A DNA stretch of 64,000 nt. Source: Oceanobacillus saliphilus (lineage in GTDB: Bacteria > Bacillota > Bacilli > Bacillales > Amphibacillaceae). Below are positions 19,687 to 29,100 of the stretch, piece by piece. Under the pieces are notes generated by a model. That model was not told the origin of the DNA and ran no database searches. It was given only the letters and a program-made list of their open reading frames with translations. How positions within the stretch are numbered: position 1 is the stretch's first letter; each line of letters opens with the position of its first letter. The translations under genes were made by a program, and so were the position numbers. Location of the stretch: assembly GCF_023522835.1 (NCBI RefSeq), contig NZ_JALCZU010000011.1:1-64000 (forward strand), written 5' to 3'.

Positions 19687-19696
19687 TCAAATAGAA

Positions 19697-19737
19697 ATAC
19701 CCATTTAACATTTAATGATGTTGAATGGGTATTTTTT
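19697..19737 (+). terminator. tRNA-Met terminator
   Basis: ATACCCATTTAACAT pairs with ATGTTGAATGGGTAT (one G-U pair) across a 6-nt loop and is followed by TTTTTTCG. It starts 10 bp after the tRNA. Confidence 0.92.
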
Positions 19738-19789
19738 CGTAAAAAGGCTTACTATAAACTATGATACGAAATAAGTAGCTTTGGCGACC

Positions 19790-19907
19790 GCTCTGGGAAA
19801 TACACTGCGCTTTCCACGGGCGGCTGGTGAGCCCCTTCATGCTTACGCATTTCAGTGTCTCACCGATGCCTCTCTTCCCGTAGGAGTCTCCGTATATTTC
19901 CCAGAGC
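19790..19907 (+). repeat. 118-bp REP/MITE-like element, copy 1
   Basis: The ends are inverted repeats (GCTCTGGGAAATACAC and GTATATTTCCCAGAGC). Inside are CCACGGGCGGCTGGTGAGCC and GTGTCTCACCGATGCCTC, followed by TCTTCCCGTAGGAGTC. A clearly homologous copy in opposite orientation lies at 34863-34979 and a truncated relative at 53269-53324. There is no ORF. Terminal inverted repeats and several copies suggest a non-autonomous mobile or structured repeat. The rest of the 19738-20136 gap shows nothing else I can support. Confidence 0.8.
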
Positions 19908-20136
19908 TATTTTAGGCTTACTGAAGAATTAACTGTATTCCTAATAGCGATAAAAACTCATCTCAGCTTTACAATTGCAGGAAAGCGAAGTGTATACGGT
20001 CTGCGGTTGCTCAGGAAACATTCTTCCATAACCAGCGCTATAGATCTAACATAGATAGCAGTTTTGTCCAGTATACAGGGTAAAAATAACATTTTTTTGA
20101 TAGGACATGTTACTGCAGTTTCAATCTTTTAGAAAA

Positions 20137-20174
20137 CAAAAAAGCAGTACACTTTTTCGGTCTGTGCCTGCTTT
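20137..20174 (-). terminator. yabR terminator
   Basis: The minus strand reads AAAGCAGGCACA, loop, TGTACTGCTTTTTTG. The stem is 11 bp with one bulge and ends in six T residues, about 40 bp after the yabR stop. Confidence 0.8.
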
Positions 20175-20212
20175 ATATCATATTTTAGAGCATTGTCCAT
20201 AGACAGCAACTG

Positions 20213-20596
20213 CTATCCTCTTCTGGCGCCCCGGCCCCCGCGTTTGGATTCCGTGTGCTTTTTCAAAGAGGCTAAACGATCCTCTGAATCTTTGAGAAAA
20301 CGATTCATTTTTGATTCGAAATTCTCTGTCCGTTCCTTAGGACTCTTTTGACGGACTGGCTTATCCTTTGCTTTTTTTATGGATAAACCAATTTTACCGT
20401 CCTTTTCGACATTAATGACTTTTACCGTTACCTCGTCACCAACACTTAAGTGTTCGTTAATGTCTTTGACATAGTTATCAGCAACCTCACTAATATGGAC
20501 CAGACCAGTTTTACCTGCCTCCAGCTCCACGAATGCTCCAAAATTAGTTATCCCGGTTACCTTACCTTGCAGCTTGCTGCCTACTTCGATTGACAT
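20213..20596 (-). CDS. yabR: S1-domain RNA-binding protein YabR
   Basis: The protein has one S1 domain (residues 1-75; GSKLQGKVTGITNFGAFVEL and GLVHISEVAD are the RNA-binding face) and a basic, glycine-arginine-rich tail (ending GGRGARRG). It is related to general stress protein 13. ATG at 20596 is preferred: AAGGAGGAG lies about 10 bp upstream and the domain begins at once. Product 127 residues. It follows divIC, as in B. subtilis. Confidence 0.9.
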   Translation of the reverse strand: MSIEVGSKLQGKVTGITNFGAFVELEAGKTGLVHISEVADNYVKDINEHLSVGDEVTVKVINVEKDGKIGLSIKKAKDKPVRQKSPKERTENFESKMNRFLKDSEDRLASLKKHTESKRGGRGARRG

Positions 20597-20665
20597 AAAA
20601 AAATTGCTCCTCCTTAAAAGATTAAATGTAGTTCTCATATAGTATATTAATCTGATTCAAAAGTG

Positions 20666-21046
20666 TCAATAAGAGGGATTATCATCCGGAATCTTAAAGA
20701 TCAGTTCACCTTTTTTGGAGAAGAAATAGTTGGTCCGAGCTATATCCAGCACATAATCATCATCTTTCAACAACTCAATTTCTTCTGTAAGATTCGCTTC
20801 CTCTTTTTTCAATATTCCAAGCTTTTCCTCTAACTGTTCATACTGTTCTATTTTTTCAGCTTGAAGCTCTCGTTGTTTAATATGGTATGCAGCCATGCTG
20901 CCAATAGCAAATGCTATAACAATAGAAAATAACACAAGACGACGAATTAGCCGCTGCTTTTTTCGCTTCTGTCTTTCTATGTATGCGTCATACTGCTGCA
21001 TATAATTCGAGTCTAATCTTGTAATCGTTTTTTTCTTTGAAGACAA
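20666..21046 (-). CDS. divIC: Cell division protein DivIC (FtsB-like)
   Basis: DivIC is a bitopic divisome protein that forms a complex with FtsL and DivIB. A basic cytoplasmic head (KRKKQRLIRR) precedes one membrane helix (about 36-54) and an extracellular coiled coil (about 60-95), ending in the conserved FFSKKGELIFKI. The start is TTG with GAGGAGGT 6 bp upstream. 126 residues is normal. Confidence 0.93.
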   Translation of the reverse strand: MSSKKKTITRLDSNYMQQYDAYIERQKRKKQRLIRRLVLFSIVIAFAIGSMAAYHIKQRELQAEKIEQYEQLEEKLGILKKEEANLTEEIELLKDDDYVLDIARTNYFFSKKGELIFKIPDDNPSY

Positions 21047-21050
21047 GCTA

Positions 21051-21650
21051 CTACCTCCTCTTAAACTTTAGATACTTCACCCATTTATAACATATATTCT
21101 TTATTGTACTATAAAATCCTGCTATTTTGTGCAAAAAATTTTTAAAACTATCGGGAAGGAAGTAGTATATCCCCTTACCTATCCAACGAAAAGGTGTAAA
21201 AACCACTCTTAAAATAAAAAAGACAATGGTAACTAATAGGGTTATGATAAGTAGAATGAGGCGTACAAACAGCCTGATTATCCAGGTAATGGGTGTAATA
21301 ATGACAGCGTGAATGACATTTCTGAAGAATCGATAGATAGCTGTCAAAACTTTAATGATGCCTTCCAGTATCCGTCTGTATATCGTCTTTGCAAAAACCT
21401 GATAGATTGAGAAACCGAGAAGACAGGCGAGGAAAACATAGAGCCTTATTTCCCCGGCATTAACCAGAAATAATACATAAAATATAATTGCAGTCTGTGT
21501 CAGCCAGAAGCTTATTTCAAGAAAGTAAGTTAACAATTTACTATTCTTCCAGTAGGGTGTAAAACGGCGGAAGGTTTCTTGTATTATTCCCAAATAAAAG
21601 CCACTTGAAACCATGGCAATCAAAGTTAGAAATTGGACGCTTAGTGTCAT
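21051..21650 (-). CDS. yabQ: Spore cortex biosynthesis protein YabQ
   Basis: This membrane protein is needed for spore cortex formation in B. subtilis. The first 100 residues hold three to four membrane segments, with FYLGIIQETFRRF conserved; a further long hydrophobic stretch spans about 105-150 and the tail is basic. It overlaps yabP by 4 bp (ATGA), so the two are coupled. It lies 4 bp before the DivIC start. Confidence 0.9.
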   Translation of the reverse strand: MTLSVQFLTLIAMVSSGFYLGIIQETFRRFTPYWKNSKLLTYFLEISFWLTQTAIIFYVLFLVNAGEIRLYVFLACLLGFSIYQVFAKTIYRRILEGIIKVLTAIYRFFRNVIHAVIITPITWIIRLFVRLILLIITLLVTIVFFILRVVFTPFRWIGKGIYYFLPDSFKNFLHKIAGFYSTIKNICYKWVKYLKFKRR

Positions 21651-21949
21651 CGGAACAACTTGCTAAAGAACCCTTTAGCTTTATCCTGCTGCTGTTCGTC
21701 AACATAGGAAAGCTCGTAGATTTTTCCTTTTATTGTCACAACACCTTCCGTCACATCGAGATTCTTTAACTGCAGATTTTGACCACGAATAATCAGATAT
21801 CCCATAACTGTTTCCAGCAAAAATTCCTCATTATCAAAACTGTCCACTTCTTTTACACCAGTTATCTCCAGATTTTTACGGTTATTCATTTTAACAGTGT
21901 GATCGGTTTGCGTACGGGTTATCGTTTCTTTATTCTCATAATAGTTCAT
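21647..21949 (-). CDS. yabP: Sporulation protein YabP
   Basis: YabP is a small protein (100 residues) of the YabP/YqfC family, needed at the outer forespore membrane region for cortex formation. The family core is HTVKMNNRKNLEITGVKEVD followed by GYLIIRGQNLQLKNLD. AAGGAGGG lies 7 bp upstream of the ATG. A sigma-E-like CATAAATT (minus strand, 21973-21980) sits just upstream, which fits mother-cell expression, but its -35 spacing is short. Confidence 0.92.
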   Translation of the reverse strand: MNYYENKETITRTQTDHTVKMNNRKNLEITGVKEVDSFDNEEFLLETVMGYLIIRGQNLQLKNLDVTEGVVTIKGKIYELSYVDEQQQDKAKGFFSKLFR

Positions 21950-22003
21950 AAAAAGCCCTCCTTATCATTATTAATTTATGATAGGAGGGACAAGTATAGA
22001 ACT

Positions 22004-22270
22004 CTATTCAATCTTTTCTTCTTTGACAATGGTGTATAATGTTTCAGCTTCGTCTTTTCTTACATTTTCCCTTAAATCATTTACTTTCACTGTTACAAGT
22101 TTCTGGCCAAAACGAATGACAAGGGTATCTCCTGCAGAAAGGTTCGTCGATGCCTTTGCGGAATTTCCATTCACTGTGATTCTTCCCTGGTCAGCAACTT
22201 CCTTAGCTAAGGTTCTTCGCTTAATAATCCGTGAAATTTTTAAAAATTTATCCAGTCGCATTCCATTCAC
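22004..22270 (-). CDS. rqcP: RqcP, S4-domain ribosome quality-control factor (YabO)
   Basis: RqcP works with RqcH on stalled 50S subunits to add C-terminal alanine tails. The 88 residues are essentially one S4 RNA-binding domain (MRLDKFLKISRIIKRRTLAKE, then GRITVNGNSAKAS). It overlaps the mazG stop by 4 bp. In B. subtilis the same gene lies between mazG and yabP. Confidence 0.93.
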   Translation of the reverse strand: MNGMRLDKFLKISRIIKRRTLAKEVADQGRITVNGNSAKASTNLSAGDTLVIRFGQKLVTVKVNDLRENVRKDEAETLYTIVKEEKIE

Positions 22271-23718
22271 TCTCTTTCTTTTGCTTGGTCCCAGTAGGCA
22301 TCCATCTCTTCAAGTGATGCCTGATGGATGTCCTGCCCCTTCTTACTAAACTGCAATTCAATATAGGTAAAACGTGAAGAAAATTTCCGGTTTGCTCTGT
22401 TCAAAGCAATTTCTGGATTAATTTTATAATACCTTGCCAGGTTTGCGAGTACAAACAGTACATCACCCAATTCATCTTCCATTTCCTCAGCGTCCTTATT
22501 CTCAATTGCTTCCCGGACCTCGCTTATTTCTTCATCAAGCTTTTTCCAGATATCAGCCACATCCTCCCAATCAAACCCTACCTTAGCAGCTTTCTTTTGA
22601 AGTTTAAATGCCTTGGCAAGTGAAGGCAGGTGGCTCGGAACACCATCAAGTACAGACTGACGCTGATGTCCCTTTTCCTCTTTTTTAAGTTCCTCCCAGT
22701 TTCTTATTACCTCATCAACTGAATTTACGTGCGTATCCGAAAAAACATGTGGATGACGGTAAATCATCTTACCTGTAATAGAACGAATGACATCATCAAT
22801 GGTAAAATACCCAGCATCCTCACCAATTTGACTATGGAGCATCACATGCATGAGAATATCACCAAGCTCTTCCATGATGTTATCATCGTCTTTGGCGTCA
22901 ATCGCATCAATTAATTCATATACTTCCTCAATGGTATACTCCCGTAACGATTCATGGGTTTGCTCCTGATCCCATGGGCAGCCTCCAGGTCCTCTCAAGC
23001 GTTTCATCACTTCTCTGAGACGATCAAATGTATGATTTAATAAAGTTGGTGGTGCAGGAGGTACATATACACTTGTCAGATTACTGATTTCCATGGAGTG
23101 ATCGAGCTCTTCCAATGGAACTGAAATTACCTTTTCCTGACTGCTTCCGGCCGCTTCCACGATGGTTACTTTATAGTCAGGTGGAAGATCTTCCAATAAT
23201 GATAGTTTCACTTCAGAAGCAATAAAGCGATCATAAACCTGGCAAAATACAATGTGATTCCGATAGTTGAGTTCACTCCTGTTGAAGGACGTGCCATCTA
23301 CAAACTGAAATCCCTCAATTGGGTCTATTTTCAGGGAAGTAAATAAATCATCCAAATAGCTTTGTCCACCGGCAATCCGAACTTCGACTTCCGTTTGCTC
23401 CAATAAAAGCTGAACTGTTTTTTCAGCAAGCATTGGATGTCCTGGAACTGCGTAGATAAGTGTCTCTTCAGATCCCTGAGCAATATCAATCAAAGATTCT
23501 GTAATTCGATTATACACTGCGCCAAACTGTTCTTCCTCTTCATACATGGTATCAAAGGATTCAAAGGCTACACCTTCCGCTTTCAATGCATCAATCACCG
23601 GATGGTCAATTGTACGGGTATAGATAACCATCCTGGACTGTATCAGTTTTTTATAAATACCGAACGGCAGCTGATCGACATCCCCTGCACCAAGTCCGAT
23701 AACTTCGATTTTACTCAT
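22267..23718 (-). CDS. mazG: MazG-family nucleotide pyrophosphohydrolase with N-terminal methylase-like domain (YabN)
   Basis: This is a two-domain protein. Residues 1-215 resemble a SAM-dependent tetrapyrrole methylase (VIGLGAGDVDQLPFG, VPGHPMLAEKTV). Residues 225-483 hold two MazG modules with metal-binding glutamates (EEVYELIDAI, NIMEELGDILMHV; later AEEMEDELGDVLF). The MazG part cleaves dNTPs to monophosphates and is thought to clean oxidised nucleotides. The methylase half is of unknown function. It overlaps yabM and rqcP on either side. 483 residues, normal for Bacillaceae. Confidence 0.95.
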   Translation of the reverse strand: MSKIEVIGLGAGDVDQLPFGIYKKLIQSRMVIYTRTIDHPVIDALKAEGVAFESFDTMYEEEEQFGAVYNRITESLIDIAQGSEETLIYAVPGHPMLAEKTVQLLLEQTEVEVRIAGGQSYLDDLFTSLKIDPIEGFQFVDGTSFNRSELNYRNHIVFCQVYDRFIASEVKLSLLEDLPPDYKVTIVEAAGSSQEKVISVPLEELDHSMEISNLTSVYVPPAPPTLLNHTFDRLREVMKRLRGPGGCPWDQEQTHESLREYTIEEVYELIDAIDAKDDDNIMEELGDILMHVMLHSQIGEDAGYFTIDDVIRSITGKMIYRHPHVFSDTHVNSVDEVIRNWEELKKEEKGHQRQSVLDGVPSHLPSLAKAFKLQKKAAKVGFDWEDVADIWKKLDEEISEVREAIENKDAEEMEDELGDVLFVLANLARYYKINPEIALNRANRKFSSRFTYIELQFSKKGQDIHQASLEEMDAYWDQAKERE

Positions 23719-25303
23719 TTATTTTCCTCCCCTTATAAATACGAATAAATAGCTGCGATTTAGGCAGCATTTCTAATTCATCTTCTGTAAAAGCGCGTCC
23801 ACGGAGCAGAATAATAATAAATAGGAGTCCACCTGTAAATGCAATAAACACTACATAGAATAATAATGCCAAACGAGATGCTGTTACAAGATCATACAAA
23901 AACCAATCCATCAGCAAAATATAGGTAACCATCGTCACGCTTGATTTAATAAGGGTAAGCCAACGAATCCTGCTCAAAAAGCCAAGTCCCGGTATTTTTC
24001 TTTTCAACTCATACATTACGATGATATACAATAGAAGCAGACTCATGACCGTTGCTATTGCACTTCCCGTTATGCCCAACAAGGGAACAAGTAATTGATT
24101 TCCAGTCCATTTGACAAAAAAGGCGATTAAAACAAATCCAGCTGTTCGTTTTATATTACCCAACCCTTGTAAAATGGAAGATGCTGTAATCGCCATCGAA
24201 CAGAGAAATATGGACAGTACAAGGAGTTGCAATTCCATGGTTCCTTTTTCATCTTGATATAATAAAAGGTTGGTTTCTGGAAATATAGCGATTAAACCAA
24301 TGGTTGCACCTACGGCCAGATAAAAACTGAAAAGCAGTGCAGCACGGATATATTTGTAAAAAGTTGCCGGATCATGTTTCAGCTTTTCATTTGAAATGGA
24401 AGGAATCATTGCCAATGCAAAAGATGAACCAAGTACGGTTCCCAATTGTATTAACGGTTGTCCACGATCAAAAACACCTTTTGCTTCCATAGCCTCTACC
24501 TGTGATAACCCATATACCTTCAAACTTGGAATCAATGTAAATGCGTCGGCAAACTGAATGACAAGCAATAACATATGATTCAAGGCGGCAACGATACCAA
24601 GAATCAGCAATGTTTTTATATAGTACTTCCAGGGAATTTCAAAACGGTCATTGGATACAGGTCGTTTCCTAAGAAAGAAAAACCCAAGAATAAGAATTGC
24701 TGCAAACCCTCCAAAAATAGAAGCTATCGCTGCAGCCTGTCCAATTTCATATAAGTCATTATTACTATGAGCAACGTACAGTGCTGCCAAAATAATGATA
24801 ACTACACGAACAAACTGCTCCCCTATTTGCGAAAAAGCTATCGGTTTCATATAATAATTGCCCTGATATACTCCTCTCAACAGAGCTGATAAAGGCACGA
24901 GCAGAAAAACAAACGCAGCAAGCCGATATGTATGTACTAAATTAGTATCTCCCACCCAGCCGGCAATAGCTTCTGCATTCATATATAGAATCAGAAAAAA
25001 AGCACCATTTATTACAGCTAGGATGAAGAATACCGGAAGATAAAAACTTCGGAATGAAAGACTTTTACCCGCAGCCTTTAACTCAACCGTCATTTTTGAA
25101 ATGGCGGAAGGAAAACCATACAACGAAAGGATAAGAGCAATACCAATAAGCGGATATATCTGCTGATAAATGTAAAATCCAAGATCACCTGTCAGATTCT
25201 GCAATGGTATCCGATACCCAGCACTTAATATTTTACTGATGAGCCCTGCCAATGTAAGAAGCAAAGCACCCTTCACCAGCCTATTTGTTTCATTCCCAGT
25301 CAT
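23711..25303 (-). CDS. yabM: SpoVB-like polysaccharide/lipid flippase (YabM)
   Basis: This membrane protein of the MOP/MurJ-like superfamily has about 14 helices (530 residues). The N-terminal LVKGALLLTLAGLISKILSAGYRIPLQNL is split here as KGALLLTLAGLISK and GYRIPLQNL, the hallmark of SpoVB relatives. It may move lipid-linked sugars; the B. subtilis orthologue has no firmly assigned substrate. It overlaps mazG by 8 bp and lies downstream of spoVT. Confidence 0.88.
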   Translation of the reverse strand: MTGNETNRLVKGALLLTLAGLISKILSAGYRIPLQNLTGDLGFYIYQQIYPLIGIALILSLYGFPSAISKMTVELKAAGKSLSFRSFYLPVFFILAVINGAFFLILYMNAEAIAGWVGDTNLVHTYRLAAFVFLLVPLSALLRGVYQGNYYMKPIAFSQIGEQFVRVVIIILAALYVAHSNNDLYEIGQAAAIASIFGGFAAILILGFFFLRKRPVSNDRFEIPWKYYIKTLLILGIVAALNHMLLLVIQFADAFTLIPSLKVYGLSQVEAMEAKGVFDRGQPLIQLGTVLGSSFALAMIPSISNEKLKHDPATFYKYIRAALLFSFYLAVGATIGLIAIFPETNLLLYQDEKGTMELQLLVLSIFLCSMAITASSILQGLGNIKRTAGFVLIAFFVKWTGNQLLVPLLGITGSAIATVMSLLLLYIIVMYELKRKIPGLGFLSRIRWLTLIKSSVTMVTYILLMDWFLYDLVTASRLALLFYVVFIAFTGGLLFIIILLRGRAFTEDELEMLPKSQLFIRIYKGRKINE

Positions 25304-25442
25304 GATTAGCGTCCTTCATATAAATTTTATTTTAGTATAACACAGTTTTCAACATCCCTTTCGCTTGGTACATAAGCAGCATTTCCGTTTGTCTGGACAA
25401 ACTGTTAGACAGTAAATAATAAGGATGACTAATCAGAATATA

Positions 25443-25480
25443 TAAAAAACTGCCTCAAGAAGTAAACACTCCTGAGACAG
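25443..25480 (-). terminator. spoVT terminator
   Basis: CTGTCTCA pairs with TGAGGCAG across a 15-nt loop on the minus strand and is followed by TTTTTTATAT. It lies about 17 bp after the spoVT stop. Confidence 0.85.
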
Positions 25481-25496
25481 ACCCTATTCTTAAGTA

Positions 25497-26030
25497 CTAT
25501 TCCATCTGCTTGGCAAGAAATCCTGCAGCTGTTTCTGTAGCTTTCTGTTCCACCTTGCTCAGTTTTTCCTCTTTGGAGAATATCATGACACACCCGATTG
25601 GATCTCCATTTGCGATGATAGGACTGATGCAATACGATTGGATTTCCAGCTCATGACCCTCAATTATCTCAAGCCCTGAAGGATCCACTTCAAACACTTG
25701 TGACCTGCTTTCAATTGTTTTTGTTAATTGAGTACCAATATTTTTATTTAAAAAATCCTTTTTTGATTCTCCTGCAATAGCAATTACCTCATCCCGATCA
25801 GTGATAATCACGGGAGAATGTAGAGAGTTAAATAGTGCCTCTGCATATTCCTTTGCAAAATGGCCCAATTCATTTATTGGGGAGTATTTTTTTAGGATAA
25901 TTTCCCCTTCTCTATCAACAAAGATTTCAAGTGGATCTCCTTCACGAATACGTAAAGTTCTTCTGATTTCTTTCGGGACAACTACTCTGCCTAAATCATC
26001 AATTCGACGTACGATTCCTGTTGCTTTCAT
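25497..26030 (-). CDS. spoVT: Stage V sporulation regulator SpoVT
   Basis: SpoVT is a forespore DNA-binding protein that tunes sigma-G genes. Residues 1-50 form an AbrB-like swapped-hairpin domain (MKATGIVRRIDDLGRVVVPKEIRR), written here as two blocks GIVRRIDDLGRVVVP and KEIRRTLRI; residues 55-177 form a GAF domain. It shares its N-terminal fold with abrB at 45275. 177 residues is normal. Confidence 0.97.
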   Translation of the reverse strand: MKATGIVRRIDDLGRVVVPKEIRRTLRIREGDPLEIFVDREGEIILKKYSPINELGHFAKEYAEALFNSLHSPVIITDRDEVIAIAGESKKDFLNKNIGTQLTKTIESRSQVFEVDPSGLEIIEGHELEIQSYCISPIIANGDPIGCVMIFSKEEKLSKVEQKATETAAGFLAKQME

Positions 26031-26123
26031 CTCTAAGAAGCCTCACTTTCTAATGATGATTACTCTCGTTCCGTTTCTCAAAACACGCGTATCGGCGTGT
26101 GTAAAAATCACCAGGTGTGGTTT

Positions 26124-26153
26124 TAGTATAAATCATCCAGAAATAACTATACA
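26124..26153 (-). promoter_or_regulatory. Probable sigma-G promoter of spoVT
   Basis: TGTATA (26148-26153) and TATACTA (26124-26130) are 17 bp apart on the minus strand. This resembles the sigma-G pattern (-35 TGHATA, -10 CATNNTA) with one -10 mismatch. spoVT is sigma-G dependent in B. subtilis. A hairpin ACACGC/GCGTGT lies in the leader at 26082-26101. Confidence 0.5.
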
Positions 26154-26169
26154 TTCCATTGATAATATT

Positions 26170-29100
26170 TTAATTGTCTCGATTGACATCATTCAATTTT
26201 TCGATAAATTGCTCCACTAATTCATATCTGCTATGTTCCGTTTCATTTGTCCATTTAAAGACAATCTTCAACTTTTGATTTTCCGTTCCTAGCCCGACAT
26301 TGCGACCAAAGTTATTTGCAAGTTCAAATAGTTTCGAACCATCAATTTGCTTGCTACGGTCTTCTTCGATGAGTAACACGATTTTCTTGTTTCGTTCTGT
26401 AATCGATTCAACGCGCTCTTTCTTGGCATGCATTTTTAGTGAGGATACCGTAAACAAATTATCTACTTCTTTCGGATATTCGCCAAATCGGTCGATTAAT
26501 TCATCCTTCAGTTCTTCGATATCTTCTTTAAGAGTCATTCCTTGAAATTGCTTATAGATATCAATTTTCTGCTTTTCATCTTTAATATATTCATCTGGTA
26601 TATAGGCATCCAAATTCAGTGCAAGTTCCGGCTCAAATGGTGTAATTTCCTCCAGATCCTTGCCGGCTCTTCGGGCATCGATGGCATCCTTAAGCATTTG
26701 TGAATACATATCAAATCCCACAGAATCGATAAAACCATGCTGCTGGGATCCGAGCAGGTTACCTGCACCCCTTATGGAAAGGTCACGCATCGCAATCTTA
26801 AATCCGGAACCAAGTTCTGTAAACTCTTTAATAGCCTGCAGACGCTTTTCGGCAACTTCTGTAAGTACTTTATCCTTTTGATAAGTAAAGTAAGCATAGG
26901 CGACACGATTGGAACGACCAACACGACCTCTTAACTGGTATAACTGACTTAATCCCATGCGGTCTGCATTGTTTACAATCAATGTATTCACATTGGGGAT
27001 ATCGACACCTGTCTCAATAATCGTTGTGCTGACCAAAACATCGAACTCGCCTTCCAAAAAGCCAAAAATGACATTTTCAAGTTCTGTTTCATTCATTTGA
27101 CCATGGGCAACCGCAATTCTTGCATTATCTACGAGCATTCCGAGATCACGGGCGACTTTGTCAATATTTTCCACGCGGTTGTAAAGGAAAAATACCTGTC
27201 CACCCCTTGCCATCTCTCTCTCAATTGCCTCACGTATGAATATTGGATTGTATTCCATGACATACGTCTGAATCGGGAATCGATTCTCCGGTGGTGTCTC
27301 AATAACAGACAAATCACGGACACCAAGCATAGACATATGGAGTGTTCTTGGAATCGGTGTTGCTGTCAGTGTCAATACATCCACGTTTGTTTTCAACTGT
27401 TTAATTTTTTCCTTATGTTTTACTCCAAACCGCTGTTCTTCATCAACAATAAGAAGTCCAAGGTCACGATATTCAACATCCTTGGATAAAAGTCTATGTG
27501 TACCTATAACAATATCTACCGTTCCCTTTCTAAGCCCATTGAGCGTATCGGTCTGCTGCTTCCTCGTACGGAACCGGCTAAGAAGACCAATATTGATTGC
27601 ATGGTCCTGGAAACGTTCCCTTATTGTTTCAAAGTGCTGTTGAGCCAGGATAGTGGTCGGAACCAATAAGGCGACCTGCTTCCCATCTGCCACAGCTTTA
27701 AATGCCGCACGGATGGCAACCTCGGTTTTCCCATAGCCTACGTCCCCGCAAAGCAGTCGGTCCATCGGCCGTTCTCTTTCCATATCCTGCTTGATTTCTT
27801 CTATACAACGGAGCTGATCCTCTGTTTCCTGGTAATGGAAAGATGCTTCAAATTCACGCTGCATCTCTGTATCCTCTGAAAAAGCAAATCCTTTCCTTGC
27901 TTCCCGTTCCGCATATAGCTTGATTAAATCATCAGCAATATCTTCAACAGAAGACTGAACCTTCCGTTTTACTTTTGTCCATTCCGATCCACCAAGTTTA
28001 TATAACTTCGGTTCTTTCCCTTCAGCACCGACAAACTTTTGCACAAGGTCGATTTGGTCGATTGGAACAAATAATTTATCGTCTCCTGAATATTTAATCA
28101 GCATATAGTCCTTATGCAAATCATTTACTTCAAGAGTCTCAATACCGACGTACTTACCCACCCCGTGATTGGCATGGACGACATAATCGCCGATTTTTAG
28201 TTCCTGGTAACTTTTAATTCGTTCTGCATTTGAAATTTTCTGTTGCTTTCTCTTCCGTTTGGAACGTTTTTTAAATAGTTCATTCTCTGTGATGACAGCA
28301 AGCTTATGCATCGGAAACTCAATACCATTCGTACTATTACCGATAGCTATGGTAGGCGTTTCCACCGGCAGTGTCAGCGTCTTCGCAATCGTTGCATCAA
28401 TATCATAATCAGCTAAAATCGAATGGATTTTCTCAGCCCGGTTTTCGTTGGGAGCAAGAATCACTACAGAGAAATCTCCTTTTTCCCATCGCTTTAACTC
28501 ATTTTTAAATAAGTGCATTTGTCCGTGGAATTCCTGCATTACCCTTGTAGATAGATTAATAATATTTTGTGGTTGGGTATTGGGAATATGCCTGAGAAAA
28601 ACAGACATATATATCCGCTGCTGTCGCATTGTTTGCAAAACCGTATTCCAATCAAGTGAAAATCTGCTGTTTCTCACCATCTGGCCGGATTCGAGCAGAC
28701 TGCTGTACCATTCAGCTTCTTCTGTATCAAGGTTTGTTGCTGTTTCCTGAATTCTTCCCATTTCATCGAGAATAATAAGTCCATCTGTAGCTAGGTAATC
28801 TAATAAACTAGCAGGTTTTGAGTATAGAAAGCCGATATATTTGTACATTTCCTGAAAGCGCTCCAAGTTTTTAAAGCGACTAATATCGCGCTCCATCACT
28901 TCCATCAATTTCTCTTTTGCATCGGAAGCCTTCATCTTTTTAAGGGTTATCGACAGAGCCTCTTCCAATTTCTCAGAAGCTGTTATAATGTCTTCATTCG
29001 TTAGCAGCAGCTCCGTTGCAGGTCCAATGATTACCTCATTCACTTTATCCAAAGAGCGCTGTGTCTCTGCATCGAAATAACGGATCGAATCAATTTCTTC

